A stretch of DNA of 15,727 nucleotides from an uncultured bacterium (GCA_937894665.1 CALAWF010000261.1:1-15727), one strand, 5' to 3'; numbered from the stretch's first letter, positions 1 through 7,395 are shown. The notes: generated by a model not told the origin, from the letters alone. Translations and numbers: made by a program.

Positions 1-1
1 T

Positions 2-778
2 GATTGTGTTATTGCAGCTGCATCTGCTCCACCTCAATTATATCCGGCTTTGGCTTGTGATATTCAAACAAGATTAGGTATTCCAAACTTTGTACCATCT
101 TTTGATTTGACTGCTGCTTGTACCGGTTTGATTTATGCTTTGCAAGTTGCAAGAGGTTTAATTGGTTCAGGTTTGTATAAAAATGTTTTATTAGTTGCAG
201 CTGATAACAATTCCCGTTTAGTTGACTGGGAAGATAGAGGAACTTCTATTCTTTTTGGTGATGGTGCTGGAGCTATGGTTGTTACAGAAGCAGAAGATGG
301 TGTTGATGATATTTTGTCATTAGACGTTAGAGCTGATGGTTCAATTGGTCAATATATTTCAATGAATATGCCTGGAAAAAATTGCCCATTAGTTGAACCT
401 TGTGATGAAGTTGATTCAAAAATCCACATGGCTGGTCGTGATGTTTACAAATTCGTTGTAACAACATTACCTAACTATGTTGACAAGTCTATTGAAGAAG
501 CTGGTTTGAAGGCCGAAGATATTGATTATTTAATTCCTCACCAAGCTAATCAAAGAATTATTGAAGCATTACAACAAAGATTGAAATACTCAGATGAAAA
601 AGTTATTTCTAATATTAAATATTATGGGAATACATCAGCTGCTTCAATTCCGATTGCGTTAGTTGAAGGCGTTGAACAAGGTAAAATTAAACTTGGTTCA
701 AAAGCTATTCTTTGCGGATTTGGTGCAGGTATGACATGGGGTGCTGCTGTTGTAAGACTTCGTGAAGGTATTTGCTAA
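2..778 (+). CDS. fabH: 3-oxoacyl-ACP synthase III (KAS III), 5' end outside window
   Basis: This enzyme condenses acetyl-CoA (or another short acyl-CoA) with malonyl-ACP and starts type II fatty-acid synthesis in the cytoplasm. The reading frame is open from base 2, so the gene begins upstream; 258 residues are visible against about 320 for the family. A TTG at base 50 is an internal leucine, not the start. The Cys-His-Asn triad is complete: Cys in TAACTG (codon 119-121), His in PHQAN (539-541) and Asn in YYGNTSAAS (629-631). The C-terminal GFGAGMTWG motif is typical of FabH. A strong terminator follows at once, so fabH ends a transcription unit and is separated from fabD. Identification is secure; the substrate preference (straight or branched primer) cannot be read from sequence. 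Confidence 0.97.
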   Translation, partial: DCVIAAASAPPQLYPALACDIQTRLGIPNFVPSFDLTAACTGLIYALQVARGLIGSGLYKNVLLVAADNNSRLVDWEDRGTSILFGDGAGAMVVTEAEDGVDDILSLDVRADGSIGQYISMNMPGKNCPLVEPCDEVDSKIHMAGRDVYKFVVTTLPNYVDKSIEEAGLKAEDIDYLIPHQANQRIIEALQQRLKYSDEKVISNIKYYGNTSAASIPIALVEGVEQGKIKLGSKAILCGFGAGMTWGAAVVRLREGIC

Positions 779-796
779 TAATTAATAGCTATTAAT

Positions 797-829
797 AAAA
801 AAGGCTGGATAAACTATCCAGCCTTTTTT
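797..829. terminator. Bidirectional intrinsic terminator between fabH and the - strand gene
   Basis: A perfect 9-bp stem GGCTGGATA (803-811) / TATCCAGCC (815-823) with a 3-base loop is flanked by six A on the left and six T on the right. It can therefore terminate fabH on the + strand and the convergent gene at 840-1349 on the - strand. Confidence 0.93.
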
Positions 830-839
830 ATTTGTAGAA

Positions 840-1349
840 TTATTGCAAACCTAATGAAATTTTATTATTTGTTGAAACCATATTCATTGCTTTGTACATA
901 TTATTTTGCGATGTTTGAATGTTATCATATTGACTATCAAGGCTTGTGAGTTGTGATAAATAGGATGAAAGTTGAGATAAAACAGATGGATTTCCTTCTG
1001 CATCCTCTAACATTTCTTCTAATTCATTTCCTATTTTATTTAATATTTCAGAAACATCATCATCGCTCGAAACTGATATTCCAACTGCGGAAGCAAGAGA
1101 TTTTGCTTCTGAACGAATTTCTTCTTCTGAAGAATTATCTTCATTTTCGCTTTGGTTTTGTGCAATTTGTTGTTGTTGAATTTGTGAAATTTTTGCTTGA
1201 GCTTCTGATTCGGTCATTCCATCGGTTTCTTGAATCCCCAATTCTGCAAGTTTTGATTTGGTACTGTTACTCAATTTTGATTTTTGAGTAGTGGATTCAT
1301 TTGCAGCTGAAGTACTGCCAGCATTGATACTGGAGATGGTTGTTGTCAT
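840..1349 (-). CDS. Ser/Gln/Glu-rich, probably coiled-coil protein of unknown function
   Basis: I do not recognise this 169-residue protein. The ATG at 1349 is chosen because AAAGGA lies 7 bases upstream of it; a GTG two codons earlier would sit almost on the Shine-Dalgarno. The N-terminal 35 residues are Ser/Thr-rich and disorder-like. A Gln-rich stretch (residues about 50-68) is followed by acidic Ser/Glu runs (68-80), an acidic helix (about 97-118) and a polar helical tail (122-150). There is no signal peptide, membrane segment or cysteine. Composition and size resemble the other - strand protein at 8234-8614, though no alignable motif is obvious. Small, soluble, Ser/Gln-rich proteins with a disordered N-terminus can be type III secretion substrates or chaperone partners, and an export ATPase lies at the window end; that link is speculation. 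Confidence 0.75.
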   Translation of the reverse strand: MTTTISSINAGSTSAANESTTQKSKLSNSTKSKLAELGIQETDGMTESEAQAKISQIQQQQIAQNQSENEDNSSEEEIRSEAKSLASAVGISVSSDDDVSEILNKIGNELEEMLEDAEGNPSVLSQLSSYLSQLTSLDSQYDNIQTSQNNMYKAMNMVSTNNKISLGLQ

Positions 1350-1466
1350 AAACACGTCCTTTCATTTTGTAAGTTTTCTCTCTCTTAAAAACTTGATACT
1401 TTTTTCTTAACGGTTTTTACTTTTTCAATCTTTAGGAATTTATGAACAATGTGAAGAAAACTTTAC

Positions 1467-1484
1467 ATGTAGAAAATTCTACAT
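1467..1484. promoter_or_regulatory. Perfect inverted repeat, candidate MarR-family operator
   Basis: ATGTAGAA-AA-TTCTACAT is an 18-bp perfect dyad with a 2-base centre, the size expected for a dimeric winged-helix repressor. It lies 82 bases upstream of the MarR-family start codon and 10 bases upstream of the best -35 box. It also fills the spacer of a weaker promoter (TTTACA 1462-1467, TATAGA 1484-1489). Autoregulation by the downstream gene is the natural inference. Confidence 0.6.
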
Positions 1485-1493
1485 ATAGAAATA

Positions 1494-1521
1494 TTGACAT
1501 GTCTGAAAATATTGTTATAAC
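1494..1521 (+). promoter_or_regulatory. Sigma70-type promoter of the MarR-family gene
   Basis: A consensus TTGACA (1494-1499) and TATAAC (1516-1521) are separated by 16 bases, which predicts a start near 1528 and a leader of about 38 bases. The -35 box overlaps an 8-bp palindrome, GACATGTC (1496-1503). Confidence 0.7.
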
Positions 1522-1565
1522 CCATGAAGTCGGAGAGAATAAAACACGAGAAATGAGGTTATTTT

Positions 1566-2018
1566 ATGGAACAAACATCTTATGTAAACAGTCTTGCATT
1601 CCAATTTTCATCTACTGGATGTATGATTAAACATCTTGCAGAAAAATTATTTACTATCGAAGTTAGAAAAGATATTTCTTATGAAGAATATCAAATTTTG
1701 GATACATTGATTTGTTATCCGCATATAAATAAGGCATTGTTTAGTAAAATCCTTTTTCTTGAGCCTTCTGTTGTTGATAAGGTTTTGAAAAAATTGATAA
1801 AGAAAAAATATATAAAAGAAGAAAATAATAAGATAAACGAAATTCAAACCAGATTTTATGAAATAACTCCAAATGGTTATGCTGTTTATAAAGACACTGT
1901 GCCGTTGAAAGATAATATTGTTACTACTCTTTTAAAATTTATGACTAAAAAAGAATTAATATCTTTTTTAAAAACAATGAAGAAGATTAGAAATATATTA
2001 ATTTCTATTGAAAATTGA
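1566..2018 (+). CDS. MarR-family winged-helix transcriptional regulator, FabT-like by position
   Basis: This 150-residue protein has the size and layout of a MarR regulator. There is an N-terminal helical dimerisation segment (about 10-32), then the winged helix-turn-helix (about 38-106): recognition region from NKALFSKIL through VVDKVLKKLIKKKYI (55-83), then a wing (84-101) ending in YEITPNGYAVY. C-terminal dimerisation helices (about 112-148) follow. GAGG at 1555-1558 gives normal spacing to the ATG. It has its own promoter and terminator and an upstream 18-bp dyad. Its place between fabH and fabD recalls FabT, the MarR-family repressor of fatty-acid synthesis in streptococci and lactococci. 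A role in controlling this fab cluster is inferred from context only. The ligand is unknown; acyl-ACP would be the FabT precedent. Confidence 0.85.
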   Translation: MEQTSYVNSLAFQFSSTGCMIKHLAEKLFTIEVRKDISYEEYQILDTLICYPHINKALFSKILFLEPSVVDKVLKKLIKKKYIKEENNKINEIQTRFYEITPNGYAVYKDTVPLKDNIVTTLLKFMTKKELISFLKTMKKIRNILISIEN

Positions 2019-2052
2019 CCTTTCCTTACTCATTTGCAATGGATATTTTTTT

Positions 2053-2077
2053 AGACCAGTCCTGCTACTGGTCTTTT
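2053..2077 (+). terminator. Intrinsic terminator of the MarR-family gene
   Basis: An 8-bp perfect stem AGACCAGT (2053-2060) / ACTGGTCT (2067-2074) with a 6-base loop runs into TTTT. The U tract is short, so read-through into fabD is possible. Confidence 0.8.
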
Positions 2078-2089
2078 CGCTTAATTTAT

Positions 2090-2117
2090 TTTACTTTTGG
2101 CGTATTTATTATATAAT
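2090..2117 (+). promoter_or_regulatory. Sigma70-type promoter of fabD-fabG
   Basis: TTTACT (2090-2095), a 16-base spacer and a consensus TATAAT (2112-2117) predict a start near 2124 and a 33-base leader. A TGTAGAA heptamer at 2135-2141 lies in the leader just before the Shine-Dalgarno; it matches one half of the dyad upstream of the MarR gene. Confidence 0.7.
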
Positions 2118-2156
2118 CTAGCTATAGAAGATTTTGTAGAATAAGGGGAGTTATTT

Positions 2157-3104
2157 ATGACAAAGAAAATTGCTTTTATTTTCCCTGGGCAAGGAGCTCA
2201 AGCTGTAGGTATGGGAAAAGATTTGTATGAAAATTATGATGTTGCAAAAAAAGTTTTTGAAACTGCTGATAAAGTTTTAGGTAAAAGTGTTACTTCAATG
2301 TGTTTTGAAGGACCGGAAGAAGCTCTAAAACAAACAGTTAATACTCAACCTGCAATTGTTACAATGTCTATTGCAGCTTTGGAAGCATTTAAATCACAAT
2401 TAAAAGTTATCCCAACATTTACAGCTGGTCATAGCTTGGGTGAATATTGTGCAATGTATTGTTCTGGTGTTATGGACTTAGAAACAACATTAAAAGCAAT
2501 TCAAAAAAGAGCAGATTTGATGGGTCAAGTTAAAGGTGGTTCAATGGCTGCTATCTTGAATGCTCCTGCCGGAAGTCTTGAAGATGTATTGAAAAAGGCA
2601 TCAGAAGTTGGATATGTAGATGTTGCAAATTATAACTCTCCGGCTCAAGTTGTTATCACAGGTGATGAAACTGCTGTTGCAAAAGCTGGTGAATTATTGA
2701 TGGAAGCAGGTGCAAGAAGAGTTGTTCCTCTTGCTGTTTCTGGTGCTTTTCACTCAAAATTCTTAGAAAATGCCGGCAAAGAATTTGCTTCATTTGTTGC
2801 AGATTTGGATATTAGCTCTGCTTCAATTCCTGTAGTTACAAACGTTGACGCTGCTGCAACTATTGCTGCTGACGATTTCAAAAATAAAATGCCTAGACAA
2901 ATTTATTCATCAGTTCATTGGACTCAAACTATTGAAAATATGATTAAAAATGGTGTTGATACATTTGTTGAAATCGGACCTGGAAAAGTTTTGGCAGGTT
3001 TGAACAGAAAAATCAATTCAGATGTAAAAACATTTAACGTATATGACAAAGAATCTTTAGAAGCTACAGTTAACGCTTTAAAAGAAGAAATGGCTGCAGT
3101 TTAA
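2157..3104 (+). CDS. fabD: Malonyl-CoA:ACP transacylase
   Basis: FabD moves the malonyl group from CoA to the phosphopantetheine arm of ACP and so supplies every elongation cycle. At 315 residues it has the normal family length. Visible hallmarks are FPGQGAQ (residues 9-15), the nucleophile Ser93 in GHSLGEY, Arg118 in QKRADLM (binds the malonyl carboxylate), His199 in SGAFHS (catalytic dyad) and the C-terminal EIGPGKVL motif. AAGGGGAG upstream gives a strong ribosome site. It starts a two-gene unit with fabG, 27 bases downstream. No anomalies are seen. Confidence 0.98.
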   Translation: MTKKIAFIFPGQGAQAVGMGKDLYENYDVAKKVFETADKVLGKSVTSMCFEGPEEALKQTVNTQPAIVTMSIAALEAFKSQLKVIPTFTAGHSLGEYCAMYCSGVMDLETTLKAIQKRADLMGQVKGGSMAAILNAPAGSLEDVLKKASEVGYVDVANYNSPAQVVITGDETAVAKAGELLMEAGARRVVPLAVSGAFHSKFLENAGKEFASFVADLDISSASIPVVTNVDAAATIAADDFKNKMPRQIYSSVHWTQTIENMIKNGVDTFVEIGPGKVLAGLNRKINSDVKTFNVYDKESLEATVNALKEEMAAV

Positions 3105-3131
3105 TTTTAAGTAAAAATAAGGAGAAAGATT

Positions 3132-3863
3132 ATGACAGATAAAAAAGTTGTATTGGTAACAGGTGGTTCTCGTGGTATTGGTAGAGCTTGTGCTTTAGAA
3201 CTTGCAAAAGCAGGTTGTGATGTTGTTATCAATTTTGCTGGTAATGCAGAAGCTGCTGCAAAAACAGTTGAAGAATTAAAAGCATTAGGTTCAAATTCTG
3301 AAAGCTACAAATTTGATGTTTCTAATCAAGCTGAGGTTGACGAAAATATTGCAAAAATCGTAGAAAAATATGGAAGAATTGATGTATTGATTAACAATGC
3401 CGGTATTACTCGTGATGATTTGTTTATCAGAATGGGCGAAGACAAATGGAATGCAGTTATCAATACTAACTTAAACAGTGCTTTTTATGTTTCAAAACCG
3501 GTTGTAAAACTTATGATGAAACAAAGAAGCGGTGCTATTGTTAATATGTCATCAGTAGTTGGTTTGTATGGTAATGCCGGACAAGCTAATTATGCAGCTG
3601 CAAAAGCTGGTTTGGTTGGTTTTACAAAATCATTAGCAAAAGAATTAGGTTCTCGTGGTGTTAGAGTTAACGCTGTTGCTCCTGGTTTCATTGCTACAGA
3701 TATGACAAAAGATTTGCCAAACATTGATGAATACTTAAAAGCAATTGCTCTAAGAAGAATGGGTAAAGCGGAAGATATTGCTGCTGCTGTTAAGTTCCTA
3801 GCTCTTGATACAGATTATATTACCGGTCAAGTTCTAGAAGTTGATGGTGGTATGACAATTTAG
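3132..3863 (+). CDS. fabG: 3-oxoacyl-ACP reductase
   Basis: FabG reduces 3-oxoacyl-ACP to 3-hydroxyacyl-ACP with NADPH, the first reduction of each elongation round. It is a 243-residue classical short-chain dehydrogenase. The dinucleotide-binding motif TGGSRGIG spans residues 10-17, NNAG is at 88-91, and the active-site set is Asn113, Ser141, Tyr154 and Lys158 (YxxxK). The C-terminal GQVLEVDGGM motif is standard. AAGGAG lies in the 27-base gap after fabD, so the two are cotranscribed. A terminator follows. Many SDR paralogues look alike, but the sequence and the fab context make FabG firm. Confidence 0.97.
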   Translation: MTDKKVVLVTGGSRGIGRACALELAKAGCDVVINFAGNAEAAAKTVEELKALGSNSESYKFDVSNQAEVDENIAKIVEKYGRIDVLINNAGITRDDLFIRMGEDKWNAVINTNLNSAFYVSKPVVKLMMKQRSGAIVNMSSVVGLYGNAGQANYAAAKAGLVGFTKSLAKELGSRGVRVNAVAPGFIATDMTKDLPNIDEYLKAIALRRMGKAEDIAAAVKFLALDTDYITGQVLEVDGGMTI

Positions 3864-3889
3864 TTTTGTTTTATAAATAAAAAGTTAAA

Positions 3890-3915
3890 AAAAGAGGAGT
3901 TTTTACTCCTCTTTT
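3890..3915 (+). terminator. Intrinsic terminator after fabG
   Basis: An 11-bp perfect stem AAAAGAGGAGT (3890-3900) / ACTCCTCTTTT (3905-3915) with a TTTT loop. The run of T is part of the right arm and is followed by ATATG, so termination may be partial. Confidence 0.75.
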
Positions 3916-3961
3916 ATATGGTAAAGTTTTATAACAAAAGGCGGCAGCTTTTGTAAACTTC

Positions 3962-3990
3962 TTGCAAAAAAATATTCTACAAGTTATAAT
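3962..3990 (+). promoter_or_regulatory. Sigma70-type promoter of acpP
   Basis: TTGCAA (3962-3967), an ideal 17-base spacer and a consensus TATAAT (3985-3990) predict a start near 3997 and a leader of about 46 bases. The boxes are framed by inverted CTTGC (3961-3965) / GCAAG (3994-3998), and CTACA / TGTAG arms surround the -10 box. A regulator could recognise these. An own strong promoter fits the high ACP demand of the cell. Confidence 0.75.
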
Positions 3991-4042
3991 GTAGCAAGAA
4001 AAGTATTTAGTAATACACAAATAATAAAAGAGGAAAAAGAAG

Positions 4043-4279
4043 ATGAGTACATTAGACACAGTAAAAAAAGTTGTAGTAGATCAATTAAGTGTTGACGAAA
4101 AATTAGTTACACCTGAAGCTCGTTTTACAGATGACTTAGGTGCTGATTCATTAGACACAGTTGAATTAGTTATGGCTTTAGAAGAAGAATTCAAATGCGA
4201 AATTCCTGATGAAGACGCAGAAAAAATTCAAACAGTTCAAGATGCAGTTAACTACATTGACGGCAAATTATCTCACTAA
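4043..4279 (+). CDS. acpP: Acyl carrier protein
   Basis: ACP carries growing acyl chains as thioesters on a 4'-phosphopantetheine arm. This 78-residue, strongly acidic protein has the canonical DSLDTVEL motif with the modified serine at residue 36, followed by the acidic recognition helix II (about 37-50) that docks with FabD, FabG, FabF and FabH. AGAGG lies 9 bases before the ATG. It has its own promoter and lies 107 bases before fabF, with a stem-loop between them. Length and motif are typical of the housekeeping ACP. Confidence 0.98.
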   Translation: MSTLDTVKKVVVDQLSVDEKLVTPEARFTDDLGADSLDTVELVMALEEEFKCEIPDEDAEKIQTVQDAVNYIDGKLSH

Positions 4280-4317
4280 TTGAATTTTTAAATTCTTTTA
4301 AAACTGGTTTTTATATT

Positions 4318-4350
4318 TGCGAGAGTGAGATATTTTATTTCATTCTCGCA
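4318..4350 (+). promoter_or_regulatory. Stem-loop between acpP and fabF
   Basis: TGCGAGAGTGAGA (4318-4330) pairs with the sequence ending in CATTCTCGCA (4338-4350), giving about 13 pairs with two G-U wobbles and a 7-base loop. No U tract follows (ATTATTTATATT), so it is not a normal terminator. A processing or stabilising hairpin, or a leaky terminator setting the ACP:FabF ratio, is more likely. No separate strong promoter for fabF is evident. Confidence 0.6.
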
Positions 4351-4386
4351 TTATTTATATTATTGAAAGAAAAAGGGATATCTTAA

Positions 4387-5637
4387 ATGGATAAAAGAAG
4401 AGTAGTAATTACAGGTTTGGGAGCAGTAACACCTTTTGGCGTAGGTGTTGATAAATTCTGGGAAAGTTTGAAAGCCGGAAAAAGTGGAATCTCTACTTCT
4501 GAATCAATAGATATTAGCAAACACGTTGTAAAAATTTCTGGTGAAGTTAAAGATTTCCACCCAGAAGATTATATGGAGCCAAAGGCTGCTAAGAAAATGG
4601 ATAGATTTATCCAATTCGCTATGGTTGCAGCTGATGAAGCGATTAAGGATTCAAAACTTGATGTTGAAAAAGAAGACCCATACAGAGTTGGTGTTATTGT
4701 AAGTTCAGCAGCAGGTGGTTTCAAAACATTTGAAGAAAACCATATCAGAATTATTGAAAAAGGACCTAACAAATGTTCACCATTTACAGTTCCTATGATG
4801 ATTGTAAACATGCCTTCCGGTAATATTTCTATGAAATATGGTTTCAAAGGTATTAACAAAGTTGTTGTTTCAGCTTGTGCAACTGGTTCTCACTCAATTG
4901 GTGATGCTTTCCGTTCAATTCAGTACGGTGATGCAGATGTTATGGTTGCCGGTGGTTCAGAAGCTACAATTTGTGATGTTGGTGTTGGTGCTTTCTCAGC
5001 AGCAAGAACACTTTCAAAACGTAATGACGAACCTCAAAGAGCATCTAGACCTTATGACAAAGACAGAGATGGTTTTGTTATGGCAGAAGGTGCTGGCGTT
5101 TTAATTTTGGAAGAGTATGAACACGCTAAAAAACGTGGTGCTAAAATTTACGCTGAAATTGTTGGTTATGGTCAAACTGCTGATGCTTATGACATCGTTG
5201 CTCCGGCTCCGGATGGTGCAGGTGCTATTCACGCAATGGAATTTGCTTTGAAAGATGCTGATATGAAGCCATCAGAAGTTCAATATATCAATACTCACGG
5301 TACAAGTACCGGTTTGGGTGATAAAGCAGAATCTCACGCTGTTGCTACAGTATTTGGCGATAGAAAAGTTAACCCAGGCTTGTATGTAACTTCAACAAAA
5401 AGTATGCACGGTCATATGTTGGGTGCTACTGGTGCTGCTGAAGCTATTGCTTGTATCAAAGCAATCAATGATAACGTTGTTCCTCCAACAATCAACTTGG
5501 ATAACCAAGATGAAGAAGTTGCAGATTTGAATTATGTTCCATACAAAGCTGTTAAAGCTGAACTTCACGCTGCATTGTCTAATTCATTTGGTTTTGGTGG
5601 ACAAAATGCTTCTTTAATTTTCAGAGAAGTTAAATAG
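4387..5637 (+). CDS. fabF: 3-oxoacyl-ACP synthase II (KAS II)
   Basis: FabF condenses malonyl-ACP with acyl-ACP in the elongation rounds. It has 416 residues (family about 410-415) and the KAS I/II Cys-His-His triad: Cys164 in VSACATGSHS, His304 in NTHGTST and His343 in KSMHGHMLGA. Lys338 is conserved. The usual SMTGH motif reads SMHGH here, an acceptable variation that puts an extra histidine beside the active site. AAAGGG upstream and the ATG at 4387 give a start aligned with MDKRRVVITG, normal for the family. It probably shares its mRNA with acpP. A strong terminator ends the unit. Confidence 0.97.
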   Translation: MDKRRVVITGLGAVTPFGVGVDKFWESLKAGKSGISTSESIDISKHVVKISGEVKDFHPEDYMEPKAAKKMDRFIQFAMVAADEAIKDSKLDVEKEDPYRVGVIVSSAAGGFKTFEENHIRIIEKGPNKCSPFTVPMMIVNMPSGNISMKYGFKGINKVVVSACATGSHSIGDAFRSIQYGDADVMVAGGSEATICDVGVGAFSAARTLSKRNDEPQRASRPYDKDRDGFVMAEGAGVLILEEYEHAKKRGAKIYAEIVGYGQTADAYDIVAPAPDGAGAIHAMEFALKDADMKPSEVQYINTHGTSTGLGDKAESHAVATVFGDRKVNPGLYVTSTKSMHGHMLGATGAAEAIACIKAINDNVVPPTINLDNQDEEVADLNYVPYKAVKAELHAALSNSFGFGGQNASLIFREVK

Positions 5638-5660
5638 TTGTCAAAACAAAATATAAATTA

Positions 5661-5692
5661 AAAAACTCGGTACAAGTTGTATCGAGTTTTTT
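5661..5692 (+). terminator. Intrinsic terminator after fabF
   Basis: AAAAACTCGGTACA (5661-5674) pairs with TGTATCGAGTTTTT (5678-5691) with one G-U wobble and a 3-base loop, running into T residues. It closes the fab cluster, and the left-hand A run makes it potentially bidirectional. Confidence 0.9.
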
Positions 5693-5726
5693 ATTGCTAA
5701 ATAATTGGTGTATTTGAACTTTTTGC

Positions 5727-5755
5727 TTTTCAAAATCGTTAATTTTTTGTAGAAT
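5727..5755 (+). promoter_or_regulatory. Possible promoter of the TPR protein gene
   Basis: TTTTCA (5727-5732), a 17-base spacer and TAGAAT (5750-5755) precede the gene, with a predicted start near 5762. The boxes are weak matches; the position is the main support. Confidence 0.4.
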
Positions 5756-5778
5756 AAATTTATCAGATGAGGTGTGTG

Positions 5779-7071
5779 ATGAAAAAGATTTTAATAATTT
5801 CTGCTTTAGTTTTGGTTTCTGTAGGGTCTTATGCGTATGCTGCGGAAGGTTATGTTTTCACTGCTAATGACAAAATAAATTCTTCAATGCAAATAAATAC
5901 AAACGCTCCAAGTTATGATTATTTGAAGTTCTATGATATTGATTCTGAAATGATTAGTGCAAAAATGAAGGTTTTTGATAACGATAAAGAAAAAGATTTT
6001 ATTAAAACTTTGTCTAAGGATGATAGGGAAAATTATAAATACGCCAAAAAAGTTGAAAAACTTGTTCAAAAAGGCAGATGGGATGAAATTTATTCAAAAT
6101 ATCCGAATTATCTCCCTGCATATTTGGAATATTATGACAAATGTATTTCATCAAATAATTATCAAGAAGCTCTTAATGTGCTGGAAAAAATTCAAAGAAT
6201 CGATAGATATAATATGGTAATTTCTGCCGATGTTTTGAATTATGCGTACGGAATGCTTTATTATAACACTTACCAATATTCAAATGCGTTGAGATTTTTT
6301 AAAATTTTTGAATACACAAAAGATGATGGAATTTATTCTTCTATCGGTAATTGTTATTTTTATTTAAACAATTATCAAACTGCAATAAGTTATTATAAAA
6401 AAATAAAAAATCCGACTTATGAAGATTTGGAATACTTATTCAGTGCATATTTGAAACTTGGAAACACATTAGAGGCAAATAAATCTGCTCAAAATTTGTT
6501 GAAAGAAAATTACAGTTATAAAAATTTAATGAGAGTTGAAGCGACAACGAATGATGAAACTGCAAAGTTGTCTTATGCTTATAAGGCTCGTAGTTTGGCT
6601 TCTACTGCAGAAGAAATAGCTAGAGCAAATGTTGAAATTTCAACGCTTGAACAGAAAAAACTCGATGCAAAAGTTGCAAAATTAACTCAATTTGTAAAAG
6701 TTCCGAAATGGAGTGAAATCGAAAAACAAATTCCGCAAAATGTTTCAGAACAAGAAGTTAGCGATAAGCAAGATGAATTTTTTAAGACAGCAAATACTTA
6801 TTTGTCAAAATATTCAGGACAGCAATTAACCAATGCTTTTAAATCATTGAATGATGATTTTACAACCTATGTCAGTCAAAAGAAGACTGAATATTATCAA
6901 GAAAAACAAATTCAAGCTCAAAAAGAACTTGTTCTTGAACAACAACGTAATAATATGCTTCAACAACAGTTGATTGAAGAACAAAGGTTACATAATTATT
7001 TAGAACAACAGAATTTTTATTATATGACCCGTCCTTATTATTACTATAGAAATCCAAGATTTTATTGGTAA
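5779..7071 (+). CDS. Exported TPR-repeat protein with tyrosine-rich C-terminus
   Basis: The protein has 430 residues from the ATG at 5779, chosen because GAGG (5769-5772) is correctly spaced to it and because it begins directly with a signal peptide. An ATG four codons earlier overlaps the Shine-Dalgarno. Residues 1-22 form a Sec signal (MKK, hydrophobic core, then SYAYAA), so the protein is periplasmic or secreted. TPR-like helical pairs cover about 87-250, clearest in YLEYYDKCISSNNYQEALNV (115-134) and YSSIGNCYFYLNNYQTAISY (186-205). A Gln/Glu-rich coiled coil spans about 363-412. The last 18 residues hold eight tyrosines plus Phe, Pro, Arg and Trp. TPRs mediate protein contacts; the partner is unknown. 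It is a single-gene unit with no terminator recognised after it. Confidence 0.85.
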   Translation: MKKILIISALVLVSVGSYAYAAEGYVFTANDKINSSMQINTNAPSYDYLKFYDIDSEMISAKMKVFDNDKEKDFIKTLSKDDRENYKYAKKVEKLVQKGRWDEIYSKYPNYLPAYLEYYDKCISSNNYQEALNVLEKIQRIDRYNMVISADVLNYAYGMLYYNTYQYSNALRFFKIFEYTKDDGIYSSIGNCYFYLNNYQTAISYYKKIKNPTYEDLEYLFSAYLKLGNTLEANKSAQNLLKENYSYKNLMRVEATTNDETAKLSYAYKARSLASTAEEIARANVEISTLEQKKLDAKVAKLTQFVKVPKWSEIEKQIPQNVSEQEVSDKQDEFFKTANTYLSKYSGQQLTNAFKSLNDDFTTYVSQKKTEYYQEKQIQAQKELVLEQQRNNMLQQQLIEEQRLHNYLEQQNFYYMTRPYYYYRNPRFYW

Positions 7072-7116
7072 AACAATTGCTCAGATTGCTTCACATACGA
7101 TTGCAATTATTTGTTT

Positions 7117-7292
7117 CCCTCTCCTAAGAATGCTAGCTGAACCGACGAAACAACGTTGAGTCGAGTGAAACTGCGTGCCTCGTATGGCTGAGGGGGTAAT
7201 GGAGAGAAGGTAAGCTAAATTTGTTCGGTCAGAGATTCTTCGGGTAAATTTGTAATATTTTATTCAATTTTCTTTGTTTTATCCCTCAGAAT
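7117..7292. repeat. Locally GC-rich, repeat-like island in a 324-base gene-free region
   Basis: Bases 7072-7395 hold no credible gene. Bases 7141-7200 are about half G+C, in clear contrast with the AT-rich surroundings. Inverted segments are present: CTCTCC (7119-7124) / GGAGAG (7201-7206), and CTGAACCGA (7137-7145) / TCGGTCAG (7225-7232) with one bulge. ATTCTTCGGG (7235-7244) and CCCTCAGAAT (7283-7292) resemble the split arms of the palindromic GATTCTTCG...CAGAATGA dispersed repeat seen in many bacterial genomes. A degenerate interspersed repeat or MITE remnant is most likely; a structured RNA is possible. The right part (7300-7395) is plain AT-rich sequence with no feature seen. Confidence 0.45.
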
Positions 7293-7395
7293 GACGAATT
7301 AATTATGTAACGAACTTATTTCCCTATTTCCTTTTTCCTTATACCTTATAAATAAACTTATCAACTTATGACCTATAGACTTTTAAAGTATAGAT

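Noticed and set aside
1442..1630. 62-codon + strand frame before the MarR gene
   Set aside because: It spans the operator, the TTGACA/TATAAC promoter and the start of the MarR gene, lacks a ribosome site, and the product looks like no protein family.
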